Source of the DNA: Gammaproteobacteria bacterium TMED92
GTDB lineage: Bacteria; Pseudomonadota; Gammaproteobacteria; Pseudomonadales; Azotimanducaceae
Direction: 5' to 3'
DNA: 5,265 nt
NCBI GenBank assembly: GCA_002170355.2
Contig: NHET02000060.1
Span: 14,648 to 19,912 of the forward strand
The translations under genes were made by a program, and so were the position numbers. The notes beneath the pieces were generated by a model. That model saw nothing but the letters and a program-made list of their open reading frames with translations, was not told where the DNA came from and ran no database searches. This document shows, one piece after another, positions 1-5,265 of this stretch (position 1 is its first letter; each line of letters starts with the position of its first letter).

Positions 1-1
1 T

Positions 2-349
2 GTGGCTACGATGAACGCAATTCTGGCAGGAGAGACTAGCGATTCATTCATTGAAGTTGCCATCGCCGCGAACGCGCCCGAGAGAATTCTGGGCATGGCT
101 ATGATTACCCTCCGAGCAGAATTGTTTAATCATGAACCGAGCGCTCATTTGGAAGCCCTGGTGGTGAATACCGAAGCAAGAGGTTTGGGTGTTGGGCGTG
201 CGTTACTTGAGCACGCCGAAGGCTGCGCCCGCAAGCATGGCGCACGCAGCCTGACCCTGCACGTTTTCAGCAATAATCATAGAGCGCGCAGCCTGTATGA
301 CAGCTTCGGCTTCGACAGTGAACTGATTCGCGCCGTTAAATGGCTCTAA
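2..349 (+). CDS. GNAT-family N-acetyltransferase, C-terminal part (5' end cut by window edge)
   Basis: This is the end of a Gcn5-related N-acetyltransferase, which moves an acetyl group from acetyl-CoA to an amine; the substrate is not predictable. Counting from the codon at base 2, the acetyl-CoA pyrophosphate-binding motif A is visible as R-G-L-G-V-G at residues 60-65, after the strand EALVVNTEA. It is followed by the helix RALLEHAEGCARKHG. The downstream motif B pattern is also present: N91/N92, A95, LY at 98-99 and GF at 103-104. About 115 residues are seen against roughly 140-170 for the family, and the first helices are missing. The GTG at base 2 is therefore probably internal, and the true start lies to the left of the window. 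The gene ends in TAA and converges on the serine hydrolase with two bases between stops, so it is not part of the minus-strand operon. Family assignment is firm; substrate is unknown. Confidence 0.88.
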   Translation: MATMNAILAGETSDSFIEVAIAANAPERILGMAMITLRAELFNHEPSAHLEALVVNTEARGLGVGRALLEHAEGCARKHGARSLTLHVFSNNHRARSLYDSFGFDSELIRAVKWL

Positions 350-351
350 CG

Positions 352-1629
352 TTATTCGTATGACTCTAGCAACGCTTGATAGGTAGTAACTTTAAGATCA
401 GAGCGTAATGGCCAAGGCGAACCCATTAGCTGAATCATAGACACCACAACGATTTCCTCTACCGGATCAATCCAAAATACCGTACCTGCGGCACCACCCC
501 AGTTGTATTCACCGGCGCTGCCTATGACGCCGCCTGCAGCCGGGTCAATTACCAGTCCAAAGCCTAGGTCAAAACCAAAACCACGCAGGGCTCCATTCAA
601 AGTCGGTGTTTCCCCATTGCCCCCAGCGGTGATGCTCGCACCCAAATGGTTGGAGCGCATGTAGTCGACCGTCTTAGTACCCAAAATCCGCACGCCGTCT
701 AATTCACCCCCATTGCGCATGGCTTCTGCAAAACGCATGTAATCCATGGTGCTGGAAACCAAACCGCCGCCGCCAGAGAACAGAGTGACCTGAGAGTAGT
801 CACGCATGGCGTCGCTGCTGTCATTCGGAATGGTCATCAATTTGCCCGTCTGCGGATTAATAATGTGGTTGGGCAAAAATCTTTCGAGTTTGTCATCAGG
901 CACCGCAAAAAACGTATCTGTCATGCCAAGAGGTGAAAAAATATGTTCCTGTAGATACTCATCAAAACTCTGACCGCTGATGCGTTGCACGGCTAACCCC
1001 GTAACATCTACCGCCACTGAGTAATGCCATTGCGCGCCGGGTTGGAATTTCAAAGGCAGCTTAGCGAGTTTCGTTGCAAAGTCATCTAGGTCCTGCGAGG
1101 CCCATAAGTTGGCCTCCACATAAAGCTTGTCTACCGGATCGTTAACCGGATCAAAGCCGTAGGACAGACCCGTGGTGTGAGTCAGCAGTTGCTGCATCGT
1201 CATCGCCCGCTCCACCGGCACAAGCTCACCATCAGCGTTTAACACTTGCACATCTTTCAACTCAGGCACGAATTTGTGCACGGGATCGCTAAGTTGAAAC
1301 TTACCCTGCTCGTATAACTGCATCAGAGCGGTAGCAGTGATCGGTTTGGTCATCGAATAGATACGAAACAAATCGTCTTTCTTTAACGGCCGGGGATCGT
1401 CAATTCCCCTACTACCGGTTGCTTCGAAATGCACCACCTTACCGTTGCGAGTCACCATAGTGACGATTCCAGCAACCCTGCCTTCGTCGACATAGCGCTG
1501 ACTTAGTTCACTCATGCGCTGCAAGCGCTCACTAGACATCCCAACACGCTCGGGTTTGGTGTTCGGTAACGGCTTCGCTTGTACGCCAATTGACGTTACC
1601 AACATGATTAGAATCAACACGATCCGCAT
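352..1629 (-). CDS. Exported serine hydrolase / esterase of the class C beta-lactamase fold (EstB-like)
   Basis: This 425-residue protein belongs to the beta-lactamase-related serine hydrolases (Pfam Beta-lactamase; COG1680). Residues 1-18 form a short Sec signal peptide: charged MR, a hydrophobic core, then VQA before K19, so the enzyme should be periplasmic or secreted. The nucleophile motif S-x-x-K is SMTK at 92-95, with Ser92 as acyl-enzyme serine and Lys95 as base. Tyr203 in the HYSVAVD segment is the likely second catalytic residue. In place of the KTG triad of true beta-lactamases there is WGGAAGT at 377-383, followed by FWIDP. This W-G-G signature is known from EstB-type esterases, so ester hydrolysis is more likely than antibiotic resistance. 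TMQQLLTHTTGLSYG (144-158) and FSPLGMTDTFF (231-241) are typical family blocks. The ATG is supported by GAGGAG six bases upstream. It lies 53 bases after the crotonase gene and is probably the last gene of that operon. The natural substrate is unknown. Confidence 0.92.
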   Translation of the reverse strand: MRIVLILIMLVTSIGVQAKPLPNTKPERVGMSSERLQRMSELSQRYVDEGRVAGIVTMVTRNGKVVHFEATGSRGIDDPRPLKKDDLFRIYSMTKPITATALMQLYEQGKFQLSDPVHKFVPELKDVQVLNADGELVPVERAMTMQQLLTHTTGLSYGFDPVNDPVDKLYVEANLWASQDLDDFATKLAKLPLKFQPGAQWHYSVAVDVTGLAVQRISGQSFDEYLQEHIFSPLGMTDTFFAVPDDKLERFLPNHIINPQTGKLMTIPNDSSDAMRDYSQVTLFSGGGGLVSSTMDYMRFAEAMRNGGELDGVRILGTKTVDYMRSNHLGASITAGGNGETPTLNGALRGFGFDLGFGLVIDPAAGGVIGSAGEYNWGGAAGTVFWIDPVEEIVVVSMIQLMGSPWPLRSDLKVTTYQALLESYE

Positions 1630-1635
1630 ATCTTT

Positions 1636-1641
1636 CTCCTC
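1636..1641 (-). promoter_or_regulatory. Ribosome binding site of the serine hydrolase gene
   Basis: Read on the minus strand this is GAGGAG, six bases before the ATG at 1629-1627. It is a strong Shine-Dalgarno match, and it fixes the start that gives an intact signal peptide. It suggests that this gene is translated independently rather than coupled to the crotonase stop 53 bases upstream. Confidence 0.8.
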
Positions 1642-1682
1642 ATAAACAGGTTATCTGATTGGTTAATTCCTGTGACTCAACG

Positions 1683-2480
1683 CTATAACTTTCGATAATC
1701 CCCTGGGCGTTTTTCGAAAAACGCCGCTATCGCCTCATGGTGATCTGGCTCCGCATGGCATACCGCTTGGAACGATGCCGACTTGTCGAGCATTTCATTG
1801 AGGCTGCTGGTTTCGCTCCCACGCAATAGCTGCTTGGTAAGCCGCACGGCGTGTGGCGGGTTTGCTGCAATACGCGCAGCGATATTTTGGGCTGTCGTCA
1901 GCAACTCTTCTGGCTCTACCACCTTAGACACCAAACCAATACGCAATGCCTCGTCAGCCTTGACCGGATCACCCGTTAGCGCCATGAGGCTGGCGTTAGA
2001 GAAACCTACAGCACGGGGCAGAAACCACGCACCGCCGTCTCCGGGAATGAGCCCCAGTTGAACAAAACTCTCCGCGAACATTGCCTTGGTACTCGCTACA
2101 CGAATATCGCACATGGTCGCTAAGTCGCATCCAGCACCCACCGCAGGCCCATTTACGGCGGCGATAATCGGCGCATTGAGGCTTTGTATTGCGCGCGGAA
2201 TGCGCTGGATACCCTTGCGGTAGGCCTCTGCCTGATCAAAAGGATCGCCGCTAAACATACCCGCTCGATCTCGCATATCTTTAACGTTTCCGCCTGCACA
2301 GAACGCCGACCCTGCGCCGGTCAACACCACCGCTCGAATGGACATGTCATCATTGATCTCGCTGCAGACTTGCACAAAATCGTCAAACTGCTCAGCTCCG
2401 GTCAGTGCATTGCGCGTTTCGGGGCTAGACATGGTTAATGTAAGCACGTGATCTCGCTGCTCGCGCTGTAGAAAAGACAT
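1683..2480 (-). CDS. Crotonase-fold enoyl-CoA hydratase/isomerase-family protein
   Basis: This complete 265-residue protein has the normal length for a single-domain crotonase, a cytoplasmic enzyme acting on acyl-CoA thioesters. The first oxyanion-hole segment is SAFCAGGNVKDM (58-69). The second is the family signature running from APIIAAVNG through GAGCDLATMCDIRVAS (103-130). The third block, QLGLIPGDGGAWFLPRAVG (141-159), and the C-terminal helix with FFEKRPGDY (254-262) complete the fold. By my alignment to rat mitochondrial enoyl-CoA hydratase, the catalytic Glu144 position is Asp119 and the Glu164 position is Phe139. An acid, Asp148, sits in the IPGDGG loop, as in some enoyl-CoA isomerases of the PaaG type. 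It may therefore be an isomerase or a specialised hydratase rather than a standard beta-oxidation hydratase. The ATG is preceded by AAGGAG at a spacing of seven bases. It starts 17 bases after the amidohydrolase stop, so it is cotranscribed with that gene. Family is certain; reaction and substrate are not. Confidence 0.93.
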   Translation of the reverse strand: MSFLQREQRDHVLTLTMSSPETRNALTGAEQFDDFVQVCSEINDDMSIRAVVLTGAGSAFCAGGNVKDMRDRAGMFSGDPFDQAEAYRKGIQRIPRAIQSLNAPIIAAVNGPAVGAGCDLATMCDIRVASTKAMFAESFVQLGLIPGDGGAWFLPRAVGFSNASLMALTGDPVKADEALRIGLVSKVVEPEELLTTAQNIAARIAANPPHAVRLTKQLLRGSETSSLNEMLDKSASFQAVCHAEPDHHEAIAAFFEKRPGDYRKL

Positions 2481-2487
2481 GGCGTTT

Positions 2488-2493
2488 CTCCTT
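2488..2493 (-). promoter_or_regulatory. Ribosome binding site of the crotonase gene
   Basis: On the minus strand this reads AAGGAG, seven bases before the ATG at 2480-2478. It lies in the 17-base gap after the amidohydrolase TAA (2500-2498), an arrangement that allows ribosomes ending one gene to start the next. Confidence 0.8.
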
Positions 2494-2497
2494 GTGG

Positions 2498-3997
2498 TTA
2501 TTGTTGAAAACTTTCGCGTCGGAACCGCAGCATTTGCCCACTGCCTGCTTGGGTATGTTCTCCATCCCGATAAGCTATCGCGCCGTTGACCACAACAAGT
2601 TCTATGCCCACGGGTTCTACCTTTGGCTCGTCGTAGGTGGCCAGATCCTTGACAGTTTCGGGTCGGAACAACAAAAGATCGGCGCAGAAACCGGGTTTGA
2701 TGGTACCGCGCTCATGCAGCCCAAAGGTTTGCGCCGACAGCGACGTCATACGGCGCACCGCCTCAGCTAACGACATCAAGCCTCGATCACGCACATAGTG
2801 CCCTAACACCCGCGGGAACGTACCGAATAATCGAGGGTGGGGACGCCCCCGTAAATCTGGAATACCGTCGCTGCCGACCATCATGTCTGCGTGGCGCAAG
2901 TTTGTCTCGACATCTGCTTCGTCAATAATAAAGTGAATGCACAGGGTACGGTCGCCGCGCGGAGCAGTTAAAATGCGCACCGTGAGCTCCGCTAGATCTG
3001 TCGCTTCCTCTGCCGCTATATCTACCAGCATGCGGCCCTCGTACTCACGAAACGCCGGGCAACTGGCGATACGCACCACTGATGCCAACTGGGTATCAAC
3101 GTTTTGTAAATTGAAGTATTCGATCATGCGACCACTGCCCGCCGTATAAGGATACACATCCAAGGTAACGCGCTGGCCTTCAGCAATCGCAGCATCTACG
3201 CGCGCCAACGAAGCTTTAACCTTGCCCCAGTTCGCTTTGCCCGCAGACTTATGATGGGAAATATGTAGATGCACGCCACTGTCTTTGCCAATAGTCAGAC
3301 TTTCGTCCACAGCGTCTAACAAGTGATCGCCTTCATTGCGCATATGGGTGGTGTAGAGGGCATCGTAAGGCGCGGCCATTTTCGCCAACTCTGTAACTTC
3401 CTCGGTATCACTCCAGCGGCCAGGTCGGTAAATCAGTCCCGATGAAAATCCGCAAGCGCCTTGCTCTAAAGCCAAGCCCACATGTTCCCGCATGCGCTGT
3501 AGCTCAGTGTTGGTAGGAGCGCGTTTTTCCTGACCTAATACCAATGAACGCACTGTGTTATGACCGACCAACATCATGTTGTTAATAGCGGGACTGCGCT
3601 CGAGCACCGCTGCAAAGTAACCTTCGAGATCCGTAAATTGTCCCTCAACACCGGCAAGAATACCGCCGCTGGCAGCAACCGAGTCTGCTTGCGGGTCTGC
3701 TGGTACTGCCGAAAAGCCGCAGTTTCCGCTGACCACCGTGGTTACACCTTGAGCCAGTTTGAATTCCATTCCGGGATAGCGAAAAAACGCGCCGTCGTCG
3801 TGGGCGTGGGTGTCTATCAGCCCGGGGCATAACGTCGCACCCTGACCATCTATTTCTACGCCGTTGGCAGCCAGGCCCGCCATCACCTGACCCACCTCGC
3901 TGATCCGACCGCCAGCAACCGCGACATCGCCGCGAAACGCGTCGGCACCGGTGCCATCAAGAATTTCGACGTTGCGTACTATTAGATCGTGAGCCAT
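2498..3997 (-). CDS. N-acyl-D-amino-acid deacylase (D-aminoacylase)-family amidohydrolase
   Basis: This 499-residue metal-dependent amidohydrolase is of the D-aminoacylase type (COG3653), which hydrolyses N-acyl-D-amino acids to a fatty or short acid plus a D-amino acid. Numbering from the ATG at 3997, the N-terminal small beta domain (HDLIVRNVEILDGTG) leads to the TIM-barrel HxH motif His64-Ala-His66 followed by DD. Cys93 in GNCGF is the bridging ligand known from the Alcaligenes D-aminoacylase. Then come His218 (TTHMRNE), His248 (ISHHK) and the catalytic Asp377 (GSDGIP), all spaced as in that enzyme. The C-terminal GTIKPGFCADLLLF block closes the metallo-hydrolase fold. Length matches the roughly 480-500 residues of characterised members. 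An upstream in-frame ATG at 4081 would overlap the oxidoreductase by 67 bases and add 28 residues unlike the family; the ATG at 3997 has a ribosome binding site and begins the conserved domain. No signal peptide is seen, so it acts in the cytoplasm. Relatives with other N-acyl or cyclic amide substrates exist, so exact specificity is open. Confidence 0.9.
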   Translation of the reverse strand: MAHDLIVRNVEILDGTGADAFRGDVAVAGGRISEVGQVMAGLAANGVEIDGQGATLCPGLIDTHAHDDGAFFRYPGMEFKLAQGVTTVVSGNCGFSAVPADPQADSVAASGGILAGVEGQFTDLEGYFAAVLERSPAINNMMLVGHNTVRSLVLGQEKRAPTNTELQRMREHVGLALEQGACGFSSGLIYRPGRWSDTEEVTELAKMAAPYDALYTTHMRNEGDHLLDAVDESLTIGKDSGVHLHISHHKSAGKANWGKVKASLARVDAAIAEGQRVTLDVYPYTAGSGRMIEYFNLQNVDTQLASVVRIASCPAFREYEGRMLVDIAAEEATDLAELTVRILTAPRGDRTLCIHFIIDEADVETNLRHADMMVGSDGIPDLRGRPHPRLFGTFPRVLGHYVRDRGLMSLAEAVRRMTSLSAQTFGLHERGTIKPGFCADLLLFRPETVKDLATYDEPKVEPVGIELVVVNGAIAYRDGEHTQAGSGQMLRFRRESFQQ

Positions 3998-4006
3998 AGG
4001 TTTGTA

Positions 4007-4012
4007 TCCTTC
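4007..4012 (-). promoter_or_regulatory. Ribosome binding site that fixes the amidohydrolase start
   Basis: On the minus strand this reads GAAGGA, nine bases before the ATG at 3997-3995 and directly after the oxidoreductase TAA (4017-4015). It decides for the start at 3997 over the longer in-frame option at 4081, and it suggests coupled translation with the upstream gene. Confidence 0.75.
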
Positions 4013-4014
4013 GG

Positions 4015-5265
4015 TTATAAGCCGTATTCGCTGGGCTGTGTGCGCAACCATTCGCCAATGCGTTCGCCAATCATAAGGCACGTCAGATTGGTGTTTGCCC
4101 TGGGAACCGCTGGCATAATCGAGGCATCCGCCACAACCAATTGCTCCACCTCAAGGCAACGACCACGACCATCAACCACCGCCATCGCATCATCTGGCGC
4201 ACCCATTTTTGCAGTACCACATGGGTGATAACCAGACCCCGAAAAACGTCGGCATAACACTTCGAGATCCTCAATGGTTTGACCCCTATTAGGGTCAGGA
4301 AAACGCACTCCGGTAATCATGTCTGCCAGCGCACCGGTGCGGGTAAACGCCAATGTGTCGAGCATGCACTCCGCCAACCGCCGAGCGTCACGATCGTCTT
4401 CACAAAACCGATTCGATACAACCGGTGCGCTGTGCGGATCCGCCGAAGTCAGCGTCAATTCACCGCGTCCATACTGATACTCGAGTACCGGCGCGAGCAG
4501 AAACTGCGGAGGCCCAGCCGGACGACCTGCAAAACTGATTTGTTCGATTTGTAAATCGTTGCGTTTGTCTGAGTTCTGCCCGGTATAGCGCAAAATGGTT
4601 TGAATGATCGGCTGGTCGAAATCTATGACCGCCGGTGTCTGCACATCACACAGTACGCCGAGCGCCGGGTGATCGCTTAAGTTTTGACCAACGCCAGGCC
4701 GGTCAGCGACACACGCTACGCCCAATTTGTCTAATGCAGCCCTCGCCCCGATACCCGAGCGCAGCAGTATGCTTGGCGACATCAGTGCTCCCGCACATAG
4801 CACCACCAGTCGCGCAGTAATGTGCGCAACTTCACCCGCCTGGTCTTCAACCTCAACCCCACAACAGCGCCTGCCAGCGAACAGCAAGCGGCGCACCAAC
4901 GTATCGGCTTGCACATGCAAGTTTGATCGCAGTCGTGCCGGTGCTAGGTAACCAATTGCGGCTGAAATCCTAAGCCGCCCCAATTTGTTCATTGGATGCG
5001 GTCCCGCACCAAAGCCATCGGGGTCGTTAGCGTCAGCACAATAGGGATAACCCAAGGCCTGTGCGGTATCCAAAAAGGCCTGCTGCTGCGGCACCAGTTC
5101 GCTTGCAGGATAACGTCGAATGGTTATGGGACCGCTGTCGCCGTGATAAGGCGCGTCAGGAAAATCTAGATCGCGCTCTAGGCGCTTAAAGGCAGGCAGA
5201 ACATTAGACCAAGACCACTCATCACCCGCGACTTCTGCCCACTCGTTGTAGTCCTCAGGCATGCC
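4015..5265 (-). CDS. GMC-family FAD-dependent alcohol oxidoreductase, N-terminus cut by window edge
   Basis: This is the C-terminal ~416 residues of a glucose-methanol-choline oxidoreductase, a flavoenzyme family oxidising alcohols to aldehydes or ketones. The reading frame stays open to the window edge. The Met at 5262 is internal, because GMPEDYNEWA matches the conserved segment normally found after the FAD-binding start. Roughly 90-110 residues carrying the Rossmann GxGxxG and the first GMC signature are therefore missing. Numbered from that Met, GALMSPSILLRSGIG (158-172) fits the second GMC signature (PROSITE PS00624). The catalytic pair is His346 in GYHPCGT and Asn390 in VPRANTN, 44 residues apart as in choline oxidase (His466/Asn510). 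The C-terminal FAD contact block VADASIMP (377-384) is intact. It is the first visible gene of the operon and ends 17 bases before the amidohydrolase. Automatic annotation would probably call it choline dehydrogenase, but nothing here supports choline as substrate. Family is certain; substrate is unknown. Confidence 0.93.
   Translation of the reverse strand, partial: GMPEDYNEWAEVAGDEWSWSNVLPAFKRLERDLDFPDAPYHGDSGPITIRRYPASELVPQQQAFLDTAQALGYPYCADANDPDGFGAGPHPMNKLGRLRISAAIGYLAPARLRSNLHVQADTLVRRLLFAGRRCCGVEVEDQAGEVAHITARLVVLCAGALMSPSILLRSGIGARAALDKLGVACVADRPGVGQNLSDHPALGVLCDVQTPAVIDFDQPIIQTILRYTGQNSDKRNDLQIEQISFAGRPAGPPQFLLAPVLEYQYGRGELTLTSADPHSAPVVSNRFCEDDRDARRLAECMLDTLAFTRTGALADMITGVRFPDPNRGQTIEDLEVLCRRFSGSGYHPCGTAKMGAPDDAMAVVDGRGRCLEVEQLVVADASIMPAVPRANTNLTCLMIGERIGEWLRTQPSEYGL

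Noticed and set aside
2..349. A complete short acetyltransferase starting at the GTG at base 2, or a toxin-type GNAT of a toxin-antitoxin pair.
   Set aside because: The N-terminal helices of the fold are missing and the window edge lies one base upstream, so truncation by the edge is the simpler reading. No antitoxin partner is visible.
352..1629. Antibiotic-resistance beta-lactamase.
   Set aside because: It has SxxK, but the Y-x-N asparagine is absent (YSV) and WGG replaces the KTG motif. This fits the esterase branch of the fold, and YSx is usual there, so it is not an anomaly either.
1646..1673. Inverted repeat ACAGG/CCTGT in the gap between crotonase and serine hydrolase, considered as a terminator.
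   Set aside because: The stem is only five pairs with an 18-base loop, and no T-run follows on the minus strand. It cannot act as an intrinsic terminator.
1642..1680. A possible minus-strand promoter in front of the serine hydrolase: TTGAGT (1680-1675) with GATAAC downstream.
   Set aside because: The spacing is 19 bases and the -10 match is only 4 of 6, so this is within chance for AT-rich intergenic sequence.
1783..2438. Plus-strand open frames opposite the crotonase gene, for example 1783-2061 and 2184-2438.
   Set aside because: They are antisense shadows with no recognisable domains and lie wholly opposite a well-supported gene. The same holds for the other plus-strand frames opposite the amidohydrolase and oxidoreductase.
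1..5265. Mobile elements, CRISPR arrays, tRNA or other RNA genes, and long direct or inverted repeats.
   Set aside because: Reading by eye on both strands showed none. The sequence is nearly all explained by five coding regions with uniform style.

Overview
The window is fully coding and of ordinary bacterial chromosomal character. It holds five protein genes, two of them cut by the window edges, with no gap longer than about 55 bases between genes. Base composition is near balanced, Shine-Dalgarno sites are clear, and the genes belong to lipid and acyl catabolism families. This fits a heterotrophic proteobacterium, and my guess is a marine or environmental gammaproteobacterium. That guess rests on general protein style only; nothing in the window fixes the taxon.

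Layout: at the left edge, on the + strand, is the C-terminal part of a GNAT-type N-acetyltransferase (2-349). Facing it, with only two bases between the stop codons, is a run of four minus-strand genes filling the rest of the window. In transcription order (right to left) they are: a GMC-family FAD-dependent alcohol oxidoreductase lacking its N-terminus (5265-4015), an N-acyl-D-amino-acid deacylase-type amidohydrolase (3997-2498), a crotonase-fold enoyl-CoA hydratase/isomerase-like protein (2480-1683), and an exported class C beta-lactamase-fold serine hydrolase/esterase (1629-352). The first three are separated by exactly 17 bases each, with the ribosome binding site of the next gene just after or close to the preceding stop. 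They are almost certainly one transcript. The serine hydrolase follows after 53 bases with its own strong ribosome binding site and no convincing terminator in between, so it is probably the last gene of the same operon.

Taken together, the minus-strand genes look like a catabolic operon. A secreted hydrolase could release an alcohol or acid from an ester or amide, a flavoenzyme could oxidise an alcohol, an amidohydrolase could cleave an N-acyl or cyclic amide bond, and a crotonase could process an acyl-CoA intermediate. The real substrate cannot be read from the sequence. I found no mobile element, CRISPR array, RNA gene or clearly novel system. The points most worth a second look are the non-canonical crotonase active site and the unusual enzyme combination.
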